DNA of 64,000 nt, taken from positions 124,001 through 188,000 of the forward strand of contig JABFGF010000003.1 of the NCBI GenBank assembly GCA_013112635.1, in the 5' to 3' direction. This stretch comes from Calditrichota bacterium. GTDB taxonomy: Bacteria > Calditrichota > Calditrichia > Calditrichales > J004. Under the pieces are notes generated by a model. It ran no database searches. It was given only the letters and a program-made list of their open reading frames with translations, and was not told the DNA's origin. The number at the start of each line of letters is the position of its first letter. Within the stretch, counting starts at the first letter, position 1. Shown here in pieces: positions 28,657-37,462 of this stretch. A program made the translations under genes and the position numbers.

Positions 28657-28825
28657 AAGTGTAAACTAGCTCTTGATTTCCAACCCTTCCTTTATGTAAA
28701 TTTGCGCCGCTAAAAATTATGTAACCTGTTTAAAAGACAGGCATTTAAAAATAAAAATTAATAAATAAAAAATCCTGACCGCAATGATGGAACAGGATAA
28801 CTAAATGTTTTAGGAGGAATAGAAA

Positions 28826-30745
28826 TTGGCTAAGACCCGTAAAATGAAATTTAAAACAGAAGTAAACAAACTTCTGGATATATTAACACATTCGCTTTAT
28901 TCTAACCGTGAGATTTTTCTGCGTGAATTAATTTCCAACGCATCAGACGCATTGGATAAACTGCGTTTTGAGTCAACCCGTGGAACCGATTTGGCTGATT
29001 CCGATCTTCCTTTGGAAGTATGCATTGATGTTGATGAAGCTGCAAAACAGATTACAATTACAGATACCGGAATTGGTATGAATGAAGAAGATATCATTGC
29101 CAACCTGGGTACGATTGCCAAATCCGGCACAGAAGCGTTTTTAAATATGATGGCTGAAAATGGCAAAGCCGAAGAAAAAGACAAAGATGACGCTTCAACA
29201 ATTATTGGTAAATTTGGTGTTGGATTTTATTCTGTTTTTATGGCTGCAGATAAAGTAGTAGTAACGTCAAAATCGTTTAAAAAAGATGACGCGGCTGTAC
29301 GTTGGACATCTGATGGTTTGGGTAGTTTTAGTCTGGAAGTTTTGGATAATGGCGATGTAAAACGCGGCACATCCATCGAAATTCATCTGAGAGAAGATGC
29401 AAACGATTTCGCATCCAAGGATAAAATTAAGGAAGTAATAAAGAAACACTCTAACTTCGTAAACTTCCCAATCAATATTGATGGTGAAAAAGCCAACACA
29501 GTTACTGCATTATGGCGCGAACCAAAGTTTAAAATAAAACAGGAAGAATACGACGAGTTTTACAAATTTGTAAGTCACGATTTTCAGGAACCGATGGATA
29601 CAATCCATGTTTCTGTTGATGCACCTGTTCAATTTAATGCCCTGGTTTTTATTCCAAAGCAGGTATTCGATATGTTTGGCTCTCAAAAAGACGATCGCGG
29701 GCTTGATCTTTATGTTAATGGTGTTCTTATCCAAAATAAAAATAAGGATTTAATCCCTGAGTACCTTGCTTTTTGTAAAGGCCTTGTTGAGTCACCGGAT
29801 ATTCCGTTAAACGTTTCCCGCGAGACTTTACAAGAAAATCTTGTTGTAAAGAAAATATCGCAGGCGTTGGTAAAACAAATCTTAAGCCACCTTGCTAAAA
29901 AAGCCAAAAAGGAAGCGGAGAAATACGAGACATTTTGGAAAGAACATGGCAAAATTTTCAAGTTTGGTTACCAGGATTTTGAGAATAAAGATAAATTTGC
30001 CGATCTGCTCTTATTCAACTCATCGGCCAATGAAAATGCCGATCAGCTGACATCGTTGGCGCAGTATGTGGAGCGAATGAAGGAAGATCAAAAGGAAATT
30101 TATTATTTAACAGGTGCCAGCCGCGCAGCTATTGAATCTGATCCGCATTTGGAAATTTTTAAACGCAAAGGTTTGGAAGCATTTTATTTGTATGAACCGG
30201 TTGATGAGTTTGCTTTGAGCGGTTTGAGCAAGTATAAGGATTTTGAGCTAAAAGCAGTTGAGCAGGTTGATTTGGGCAAACTGGAATCTTTTAAAGAAGA
30301 AGAAAAAGAGGGTGAAGAGAAAGCAAAAAGCCTGAGCAAAGCCGATGAAAAAATCTTTGATAAATTATTAAAACGCATTAAAGATATTTTAGGTGAACGT
30401 GTTACGGACGTGAAAGAATCGCAGAGATTGCACGACAGCGCCTCATGCCTGGTTAATCCTGATGGAAGCATGACATCGCATATGCATAAAATGATGCAGA
30501 TGATGAACAAGGATTCCGCACCGCCACAAAAAATAATGGAGATCAATAAAGATCATAAGCTTACACGCAACCTGCTAAAAATATATAAAGCCGACCCGCG
30601 CGATGCTTTTATTGATAATGCTGCAGAGCAATTGTTTGAATCCGCATTGTTGTTAGAAGGTTACTTAACAGATCCGCACAAATTGGTTAACCGCATTAAT
30701 GATGTTCTGGAACAATCAAGCGATTGGCACCCAGCTTCTAAATAG
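28826..30745 (+). CDS. htpG: HtpG, bacterial Hsp90 chaperone
   Basis: 639 residues. The N-terminal GHKL ATPase has ELISNASDALDKLR, ITDTGIGMNEEDI and GKFGVGFYSVFMAAD. The middle domain has NVSRETLQEN with the catalytic Arg. The C-terminal dimerisation domain contains HMHKMMQMMNKD. The start is a TTG at 28826 placed 8 bases after GGAGG; the next ATG at 28844 is too far from that site and would remove MAKTRK. The gene ends at a strong terminator. Two small inverted repeats lie upstream, but no CIRCE element is visible. Confidence 0.96.
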   Translation: MAKTRKMKFKTEVNKLLDILTHSLYSNREIFLRELISNASDALDKLRFESTRGTDLADSDLPLEVCIDVDEAAKQITITDTGIGMNEEDIIANLGTIAKSGTEAFLNMMAENGKAEEKDKDDASTIIGKFGVGFYSVFMAADKVVVTSKSFKKDDAAVRWTSDGLGSFSLEVLDNGDVKRGTSIEIHLREDANDFASKDKIKEVIKKHSNFVNFPINIDGEKANTVTALWREPKFKIKQEEYDEFYKFVSHDFQEPMDTIHVSVDAPVQFNALVFIPKQVFDMFGSQKDDRGLDLYVNGVLIQNKNKDLIPEYLAFCKGLVESPDIPLNVSRETLQENLVVKKISQALVKQILSHLAKKAKKEAEKYETFWKEHGKIFKFGYQDFENKDKFADLLLFNSSANENADQLTSLAQYVERMKEDQKEIYYLTGASRAAIESDPHLEIFKRKGLEAFYLYEPVDEFALSGLSKYKDFELKAVEQVDLGKLESFKEEEKEGEEKAKSLSKADEKIFDKLLKRIKDILGERVTDVKESQRLHDSASCLVNPDGSMTSHMHKMMQMMNKDSAPPQKIMEINKDHKLTRNLLKIYKADPRDAFIDNAAEQLFESALLLEGYLTDPHKLVNRINDVLEQSSDWHPASK

Positions 30746-30769
30746 AATTTATTTTTTTATATCTTATAT

Positions 30770-30801
30770 CCTTCCCGGTTTTATAACTGGGAAGGTTTTT
30801 T
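30770..30801 (+). terminator. Rho-independent terminator after htpG
   Basis: CCTTCCC (30770-30776) pairs with GGGAAGG (30789-30795) across a 12-base loop, followed by TTTTTTA. It lies 25 bases after the htpG stop. Confidence 0.88.
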
Positions 30802-30985
30802 ATTTTTAGTCATTTCTCTGGTTATTGCCCAAGATGGTTTTGTTTATAAAAACTGCAAATCAAAAAGTTTTTGGGATATAAATAAAATTCTCTCAACAAA
30901 TGTTAACCAAATCATTATACAGTTTAAACATAATTCCTTATATTGCCCTCACCTAAAATTTTAACATTTAATTTACGGAGGAATA

Positions 30986-32833
30986 ATGAAATTTTTTACT
31001 ACACTGATTATTGTATGTTTTTTACCAGTCTTGGTGTTTAGCCAGGCAAATATATTTTTTTCCGAATATATAGAGCCGGATGGGGGATTTAATAAAGCTC
31101 TTGAAATCTATAATGCTTCCGATCAAACAGTTAACTTAGATAATTATGTCATAAAAAGTACATCAAATTCTTCAACAGATTGGGAATTTACCGATTCATT
31201 TCCAGCCGGAGCAACGATTGCACCTGGTGATGTTTATGTAATAATTGATGACCAGGCTGATGCAGCAGATTTAATTGCTGCAGCTGATTGGGTCACGTCA
31301 GGTTTTGAAGCAAATTTTAATGGGAATGATGGTCGTGCCATTTTCTTTATTGATGGTGATGTTTTGATTGATGCAATTGGAAACCCAAACAATCCTGATG
31401 CCCTTAATTGGGATGTAGCTGGCATTTCCGAGGGAACATTGAACCATACATTAATTCGTAAATCAAGTGTTGTTAACGGAAATACAGATTGGGCTTTATC
31501 AGCGGGCACTAATACAGATGATTCTGAATGGATTGTGTTGGATGCAAACACTTTTGAGAATATTGGTTTTCATGCATATGATGGTGGTAGTTCTGATCTT
31601 CCTCCTTCGGTTACAAATATTACCGCTTCTGCAAAAGTACCAGCTGCTGATGAGGTTTTAACAGTTACTGCAAGCGCAGAAGATGACAGCGGCCTTGTTA
31701 AAGTTGAGCTGTATTATTCAATTAATGATGGTGAAGAACAAGTGCTTGCAATGGAAAACATTACCGATGCTGTTTACTCTGCTAACATCCCTTCTTCCGC
31801 TTATAATAATGGCGATCGCCTGGTCTATTATATTTTAGCCGAAGATAACAAAGCCCAACAAAGGAAAACAAGTGAAATAAAACTATTTGTTGGAGATCCT
31901 TCTATTGCCGAAGTAAAACAACTTGATGAAACTGGAGTACTTGTTTTTAATGGATATTATGCCCAATTAACCGGTGTTCTTACAGTAAGTACTGGGGTTT
32001 TTGCCGTTGATGATTTACAAGTATTTATGCAAGATGGTTCTGCAGGAATCAATATTCGAATTGATGATGATACGACCAGTGTAATGACAAAAGGAAATTC
32101 TTATACTGTTGTTGGCAAGGTAGATCAATTTAATGGACTGATTCAAATTGAACCGGACGATTTTGGGACGGATGTTGTTGATAATGGTGCCGGCGAACTT
32201 CCTGCGCCAATTGAACTGACAATTGCCCAGTTGCTTTCCAGCCCAGAAGCATTTGAAAGTTTCCTCATTAAAATAGTTGCAGTTGATTCAGTTGCCGGTG
32301 GTGATCCTTGGCCTGCAGAGGGGGAAAATTCAAATATAACCATAACAGATGATGGAGAAACGAGCAAAATTGAAATGCGTATTGACAAAGAAACAAATAT
32401 TGATGGTACACCTGTTCCTACTTTTCCAATTAACATAACGGGCTTATTTAACCAGTATGATACTTCTACTCCTTTGACAGAAGGCTACCAGATTTTACCA
32501 CGTTCTTTGGAAGATATTGACGAGGTAACAGCCATTGGGGAAAAGCTGGAAATAAGACCACTTGTATTTAAACTTTATGATGCATTTCCAAACCCGTTTA
32601 ATCCGCAAACAACATTGAAATTTGACTTGCCATTAAAAGAATCCAAAAACGCAATTGAGCTTAGTATATTTAATGTGTTGGGCCAAAAAATTACAACTTT
32701 GGCAAAAGGAAAACTAAGTCAGGGACAACACACATTTACATGGAATGCGGTTAATCAACCATCTGGGATTTATTTTGCTGTTCTAAATACTGGAACTACT
32801 CAACAAATTTCCCGCCTTTTATTGATAAAATAA
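30986..32833 (+). CDS. Secreted lamin-tail-domain protein with OB-like domain and C-terminal sorting domain
   Basis: 615 residues. Signal peptide ending VFSQ, then a lamin-tail (LTD) domain (about 20-150: IFFSEYIEPDGGFNKALEIY with the NLDNY strand). An Ig-like segment (about 205-300) and an OB-fold-like region with GVLTVSTGVFAVDD and VVGKVDQFNGLIQIEP (about 320-500, resembling DUF5689-type domains) follow. The sorting domain has AFPNPFNPQT and ends RLLLIK. LTD proteins of this kind are usually surface or secreted and sometimes accompany nucleases. Ribosome binding site GGAGG. The neighbour downstream has the same LTD plus OB architecture. Confidence 0.8.
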   Translation: MKFFTTLIIVCFLPVLVFSQANIFFSEYIEPDGGFNKALEIYNASDQTVNLDNYVIKSTSNSSTDWEFTDSFPAGATIAPGDVYVIIDDQADAADLIAAADWVTSGFEANFNGNDGRAIFFIDGDVLIDAIGNPNNPDALNWDVAGISEGTLNHTLIRKSSVVNGNTDWALSAGTNTDDSEWIVLDANTFENIGFHAYDGGSSDLPPSVTNITASAKVPAADEVLTVTASAEDDSGLVKVELYYSINDGEEQVLAMENITDAVYSANIPSSAYNNGDRLVYYILAEDNKAQQRKTSEIKLFVGDPSIAEVKQLDETGVLVFNGYYAQLTGVLTVSTGVFAVDDLQVFMQDGSAGINIRIDDDTTSVMTKGNSYTVVGKVDQFNGLIQIEPDDFGTDVVDNGAGELPAPIELTIAQLLSSPEAFESFLIKIVAVDSVAGGDPWPAEGENSNITITDDGETSKIEMRIDKETNIDGTPVPTFPINITGLFNQYDTSTPLTEGYQILPRSLEDIDEVTAIGEKLEIRPLVFKLYDAFPNPFNPQTTLKFDLPLKESKNAIELSIFNVLGQKITTLAKGKLSQGQHTFTWNAVNQPSGIYFAVLNTGTTQQISRLLLIK

Positions 32834-32853
32834 AATTAGTTAATATTTAAATC

Positions 32854-32880
32854 CTTCGGCAGGTCATGAGCCTGCCGAAG
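32854..32880 (+). terminator. 10-bp perfect hairpin after the LTD gene
   Basis: CTTCGGCAGG (32854-32863) pairs with CCTGCCGAAG (32871-32880) across a 7-base loop. The following bases (CTTGATTTT) are only weakly T-rich, so this may be an intergenic repeat rather than an intrinsic terminator. Confidence 0.5.
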
Positions 32881-32956
32881 CTTGATTTTAGAAGTTGCTC
32901 TTGGTAGATTGCTTATCTTGTAAAATCACCAAAATTTGTTCATTCGGAGAGAACTA

Positions 32957-35900
32957 ATGCGTTTTGTGTTGCTAATAATGCTATTGCCACTGTTCCTTTT
33001 TGCCCAGGATCATTTATTAATTTCTGAAATCCTTGTTCCTTCCTCATCGGAAACAGAGACAGCATTCATAGAAATTTATAATCCAACAGATCAAAATATC
33101 TCGCTTAATAACACCTATCTTGCAAATTATGATACCTATTACGAAATGGTAAACGGTGATTATTCTAATAATACCGCCAAATTTCTGGCACGTTTTACAG
33201 ATACTGAAATCGCTGCCAAAAGTAATATTGTAATTGCATTAGATGGGGCCGGTTTCCTTGCAAAGTTTTCTTCAGTAGCAGATTTTGAAATTTCTGCCAA
33301 TGATGATAACACCACTGATATGAATGTGTTGTACGCAGGGGCGAATACTAAACTTGAATCGAGCAATGGAATGTTAATCCTTTTCCAGTGGGATGGCACT
33401 TCTGATCTTGTGCAAGACATAGATTATATGGCCTGGGGCTTTTTCTCTACAGGTTTTATGGATAAAAGTGGTGTTTCTATTGATGGGCCGGATGGCGATA
33501 GCGATGCCTCTTCCTATCTTGACGATTTATCTCCTGCAACTCAAAAGAAAGCTTCTATCCCAACTGCTGGGCAAAGTTTACAAAGAAACGGAATTACAGA
33601 AACCGATGAAGTCCTGACCGGTGGAAACGGCGTAACAGGCCACAATGAAGCAACTGAAAATTGGCCAAACAGCTTTGTCGCAACTTCACCATCACCGGGT
33701 AGCTTTAGTGAGGTTGAAGGCGATGGCTCTGGTGTTGCAACTATTTTTCCAACCGATACAAGCGCTGCAATGGAGATGGATGTTACGATTAGTTTGACAG
33801 GCGAATCGACTTATACATTAAAAATGGCTCAGATTATCGTACCTGCTGATTGGGCTTGGGGGCAATCAGAATCGGATGTGGAATTATCCGGTGCGGCAAC
33901 TTCGGGTTCAAGTGTATCTGTTAATGGCGACACAATAACTCTTTCTACAACAAATTTTACGGTTTCAAATTCTGGTGATATTACAATTAAAAATATCACA
34001 ACACCTACGGTTACAACTACATCAACTTTTATTATTCGCACGGCAGTGGATGGTGGCAGTTTAACAGCAATTGCTGTTTCTCCGCAGATTTCAGTAGTTG
34101 CACCTTTAAGTATTGCAGATATTCAAAATAACTTTAATGATTATGATGGCCAGCAGGTAACGTTGGATGCGGTTGTGGCAATTGGCGCTGGTGTAACCCG
34201 TGATGACCGGACAGATGCATATATCCAGGATGAAAGTGGGCGGGGAATAAATGTGTACCGCGAGAGTGAAGTGATTTCAGATTTGGCCGTTGGCAATAAA
34301 ATAAGAATTACCGGAACAGTAAGCGAGTTTGATGGCACTGCCCAGATCACCGATTTTACATTTGATTTACTATCTACAGGAAATGAGATTCCTGCAGTTT
34401 CAAAAGTTACACTTGACTATGCATCCGATATAAGCTTAGAAGGTACTTTTATTGAAACAGCAGGAGTGATTGCAGACCTCTATACAACCAATCCTGATTA
34501 TAATATTGAAATTGAAGATGGCACAGGTGCAATAACTATTCGTGTCTGGGCAAGTACAGGGATTGATCTTTCCGGCTATTCCATTGGTGATACAATTGGT
34601 GTACGTGCAATTATTGATACGTATTTAGGTGCAGCACAATTATTGGTTGGATATAGTGATGAGTTATTTCCGGGTACCATAGAAACTGCTGTTGATGGTA
34701 GCGGCACTGTTTCGGTAGATCCGGGTTCTGTGGATTTGAATGAATCCACTTCATTAAATTTTACATTTACAGCTACAGCAGAGGATACAGTTGAAGGTGT
34801 AACTATTCAAATACCAAGTGAATGGCAATGGACTGAATCTGAGCTTGACGTTAGTACATTTGGTGCATTTAGTGATGCCTCAGTATCTGTGACTGGAAAA
34901 CTTGTAACAGTTTCCAATGGATCTCTTTCACCTTTTTCAGATGGGGAAATTGAAATAAATAATTTGACATCACCAGCGGTGGACACGGTTTCAAGTTTTA
35001 TTGTCCAAACTGTGGGAATACTTGGTTCATTAAAAAATATTGCAAGGCAACCAATTGTTAGAACCGGAAAAGGAACGCAAATTGATGCGATGACAATAAC
35101 GGAAGTCCGGGCTAAAAAAGATTCATTGTTGGATCAAACCATAACGATTCAGGGGACAATTGTCATTGGCGCCGGAATTTTGAGAACTGACTTTACATCT
35201 GCCCATGTTGTTGATGATCAGGGAGCCGGATTAAATGTTTTCCGTTTTGGAGAAATCGATCCTGACATTGTACGTGGAAATTTAGTTATTATGACTGGTA
35301 CGCTCACTGAATTTAATGGTGTGTACGAAATTGAAGATTACCAAACAACGGTTTTAGCAACTGGGGTTGAATTACCCGAACCTATTGAACTGACAACCGA
35401 TGATGCTTCAGGTGTTGAATATGAAGGCTCGTTTGTTGCAGTTGAAGGTGTAATCAAGGAAAGATTTTCAGCCGGGGGTGGAACAAATCTGGAAGTTGAT
35501 GATGCCAGTGGTACTGTTACAATAAGAATATGGGATTCTTCAAATCTTGATTTATCACTATTTGAAGAAGGGAGTTTCGTTAAAGCGCAAGGTATTCACG
35601 GCCTATTTAGCGATGCCGGACAAATTATTGTTGGATATCAGGAAGATATTTCGGCACTTGTTCTCGAAGATGTCCCGGTAACGCTTTCATTGCCAAACAA
35701 ACCATTTGCACCCGACAGAGGAGAGAAGCTGACAATTGAATATGGATCGGGCACAGGAAGTACACATATCACCATGCGTGTTTTTGATATGGGTGGTCGG
35801 CTGGTTACAACTATTTTGGATGAAACAGGGGTTCCATTTGTTTGGAGAAAGTTTTGGGATGGCCGTAATGAATTGGGTGAGCTTGTTCCAATAGGGACAT

Positions 35901-35992
35901 ATATTTTACATTTTGAAGTGACCAATGAAGATACAGGAAAGAAAACTCAGAAAGCGGCACCTATTGTTGTTGGTACGCTCCTTTCAAGATAA
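32957..35992 (+). CDS. Large secreted lamin-tail protein with duplicated OB-like domains
   Basis: 1011 residues from ATG 32957 (GGAGAG upstream; the TTG at 32936 is before that site). The signal peptide ends LFAQ. An LTD domain spans about 20-250. Then come two copies of a long unit made of a beta-sandwich segment (SLTGESTYTLKMAQIIVPAD; second copy NFTFTATAEDTVEGVTIQIP) and an OB-like DUF5689-type segment (QQVTLDAVVAIGAGVTRDD; second copy QTITIQGTIVIGAGILRTD). The C-terminus (VFDMGGRLVTTI to IGTYILHFEV) is FlgD-like but lacks the usual NYPNPFNP motif and the terminal Arg-Lys-Met-Leu block. Surface attachment or adhesion is a reasonable but unproven role. Confidence 0.75.
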   Translation: MRFVLLIMLLPLFLFAQDHLLISEILVPSSSETETAFIEIYNPTDQNISLNNTYLANYDTYYEMVNGDYSNNTAKFLARFTDTEIAAKSNIVIALDGAGFLAKFSSVADFEISANDDNTTDMNVLYAGANTKLESSNGMLILFQWDGTSDLVQDIDYMAWGFFSTGFMDKSGVSIDGPDGDSDASSYLDDLSPATQKKASIPTAGQSLQRNGITETDEVLTGGNGVTGHNEATENWPNSFVATSPSPGSFSEVEGDGSGVATIFPTDTSAAMEMDVTISLTGESTYTLKMAQIIVPADWAWGQSESDVELSGAATSGSSVSVNGDTITLSTTNFTVSNSGDITIKNITTPTVTTTSTFIIRTAVDGGSLTAIAVSPQISVVAPLSIADIQNNFNDYDGQQVTLDAVVAIGAGVTRDDRTDAYIQDESGRGINVYRESEVISDLAVGNKIRITGTVSEFDGTAQITDFTFDLLSTGNEIPAVSKVTLDYASDISLEGTFIETAGVIADLYTTNPDYNIEIEDGTGAITIRVWASTGIDLSGYSIGDTIGVRAIIDTYLGAAQLLVGYSDELFPGTIETAVDGSGTVSVDPGSVDLNESTSLNFTFTATAEDTVEGVTIQIPSEWQWTESELDVSTFGAFSDASVSVTGKLVTVSNGSLSPFSDGEIEINNLTSPAVDTVSSFIVQTVGILGSLKNIARQPIVRTGKGTQIDAMTITEVRAKKDSLLDQTITIQGTIVIGAGILRTDFTSAHVVDDQGAGLNVFRFGEIDPDIVRGNLVIMTGTLTEFNGVYEIEDYQTTVLATGVELPEPIELTTDDASGVEYEGSFVAVEGVIKERFSAGGGTNLEVDDASGTVTIRIWDSSNLDLSLFEEGSFVKAQGIHGLFSDAGQIIVGYQEDISALVLEDVPVTLSLPNKPFAPDRGEKLTIEYGSGTGSTHITMRVFDMGGRLVTTILDETGVPFVWRKFWDGRNELGELVPIGTYILHFEVTNEDTGKKTQKAAPIVVGTLLSR

Positions 35993-36011
35993 ATGAAACA
36001 TGGGTATTGCA

Positions 36012-36053
36012 TGATTTATAGAATTGATGAATTAAGAGAAATTCTATAAATCA
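36012..36053. repeat. 14-bp perfect inverted repeat upstream of the PorV-like gene
   Basis: TGATTTATAGAATT (36012-36025) and AATTCTATAAATCA (36040-36053) are perfect inverted copies with a 14-base spacer, located 20 bases after one gene and 33 before the next. It could be a terminator or an operator; there is no T-run. Confidence 0.6.
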
Positions 36054-36085
36054 GTAATTCATTTTAAAAAACTTAGGACAATTAA

Positions 36086-36949
36086 ATGTTAAGATTCACA
36101 ATTATTACTTTGTTTATAGTTTGTCATACCTTTGCCGGCGGCGCTTTTGATGATCGTTATCCATCTCCCCGCGCAATGGGGATGAGTAACTCGGTTGTTG
36201 CTGTTACAAATGATGTCTGGTCATCTTATTATAATCCAGCCGGGTTATCTTATGTTGACAATTATCAAACCGGGATTTCTTATCAGAAGCCGTTTGGTTA
36301 TTCTTTTTTACAAAGTATTTTTGCCAGCGCAGCAATGCCTATTTCACCCGAGTATGGATCTGTTGGCCTTTCAGTTGAAAGTTTTGGCGTAAAATACAAA
36401 GGCAATACCATGAATCAGGAATATGTGGCAATGTTATCTCATGGTTTTTTTCTGTTGAATGATATTCACACATCCTTGTCAATTGGCTATAATTTAAAAT
36501 ATTATCACATGAGTCTCGGAGAATCGGTTGATGGACTTGATCTTGGCTCTGGCGGAACTTTTGGTCTCGATTTAGGAGTTCAGGCTTCAATTTATAAGCG
36601 AACATATCTTGGGTTGTATGTATTCAATTTAAATTCTCCAAAACTTGGTGTTGATACAGCCGGGGACTTACCACGCCGTGTTGTTATTGGTGCAGCTTAC
36701 AGGCCATACACCGGATTAACGACTGCTATTTCAATGAATAAAGCGCTTGGTTTTGATACACAGTTTGAAGGTGGATTTGAATTTGCATTACTTGAAATGT
36801 TGGATATCAGGTTTGGTGCGAGCACAAATCCAAATCGGTTTACTGCAGGCCTTGGAATTGAATTTGAGTCATTTCAATTTGATTACGGGTTTAGGTCTCA
36901 TCCTGTATTAACAGAGACTCATACTTTTGGTTTTATGTATAGTTGGTAG
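36086..36949 (+). CDS. PorV/PorQ-like outer-membrane beta-barrel protein
   Basis: 287 residues with a signal peptide ending TFAGG. The N-terminal motif SPRAMGMSNSVVAVTNDVWS leads into SYYNPAGLSYV, the hatch-like signature shared by PorV/PorQ and FadL-type barrels. Alternating strands continue to a C-terminus ending in FGFMYSW, an aromatic outer-membrane anchor. PorV-type proteins take part in delivering sorting-domain cargo in type IX secretion. Given the sorting-domain proteins in this window that link is attractive, but no other type IX component is present here. Confidence 0.7.
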   Translation: MLRFTIITLFIVCHTFAGGAFDDRYPSPRAMGMSNSVVAVTNDVWSSYYNPAGLSYVDNYQTGISYQKPFGYSFLQSIFASAAMPISPEYGSVGLSVESFGVKYKGNTMNQEYVAMLSHGFFLLNDIHTSLSIGYNLKYYHMSLGESVDGLDLGSGGTFGLDLGVQASIYKRTYLGLYVFNLNSPKLGVDTAGDLPRRVVIGAAYRPYTGLTTAISMNKALGFDTQFEGGFEFALLEMLDIRFGASTNPNRFTAGLGIEFESFQFDYGFRSHPVLTETHTFGFMYSW

Positions 36950-36959
36950 GATTATTTTT

Positions 36960-36988
36960 GCCACGAAGTACACAAAGAATCGCGAAAA
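36960..36988 (+). repeat. Left inverted repeat of the GxxExxY cassette
   Basis: This stretch begins GCCACGAAGTACACAAAG and matches the reverse complement of 37524-37552 at 21 of 29 positions. It lies between the PorV-like gene and the GxxExxY gene. Confidence 0.6.
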
Positions 36989-37034
36989 TTGGGTGATTAC
37001 TAATTAAATAAATGCTTTTGGGAATAGTATAAAA

Positions 37035-37436
37035 ATGGAGTTACTGTTTGAAAAAGAAGTATACAAAATAATTGGTGCGGCAATTGAAGTACATAGAGAG
37101 TTAGGCCCAGGTTTTTTAGAAGCTGTCTATGAAGAGGCAATGGAAATTGAATCATCATTAAGGGATATTCCATTTAAGACTCAGAAAGAGCTTAAGATAT
37201 TTTATAAAGAGAGAAAACTTGAAAAAAAGTACAAAGCAGACTATATAGCATGGGACAAGATTGTCGTTGAATTTAAATGTATACCTAAATTAACATCTAA
37301 AGAGGAAGCTCAAATTTTGAATTATCTAAAGGCGACTAAACTGAAGTTGGGGTTGTTGATAAATTTTGGGAGTTCAGGTAGGTTAGAGTGGAAAAGATAC
37401 ATCAATACAAAAAGAACATATGATCAAACCCGCTAA
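37035..37436 (+). CDS. GxxExxY family protein (predicted PD-(D/E)XK-like nuclease fold)
   Basis: 133 residues. The family motif appears as GPGFLEAVYEEAM, after the IGAAIEVHRELG helix. A later segment, KADYIAWDKIVVEFK, has the Asp-(x)n-Glu-x-Lys spacing of PD-(D/E)XK nucleases. The molecular function is unknown. Members are scattered among unrelated genomes, which suggests mobility. Here the gene is flanked by imperfect 29-bp inverted repeats. Confidence 0.87.
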   Translation: MELLFEKEVYKIIGAAIEVHRELGPGFLEAVYEEAMEIESSLRDIPFKTQKELKIFYKERKLEKKYKADYIAWDKIVVEFKCIPKLTSKEEAQILNYLKATKLKLGLLINFGSSGRLEWKRYINTKRTYDQTR

Positions 37437-37462
37437 AATATTCGCTTTATGTTTTCCAAATT

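Noticed and set aside
28657-28825. CIRCE or heat-shock operator upstream of htpG
   Set aside because: Only small unrelated inverted repeats (CCTGT/ACAGG and TCCTG/CAGGA) are visible; the 9-bp CIRCE arms are absent.
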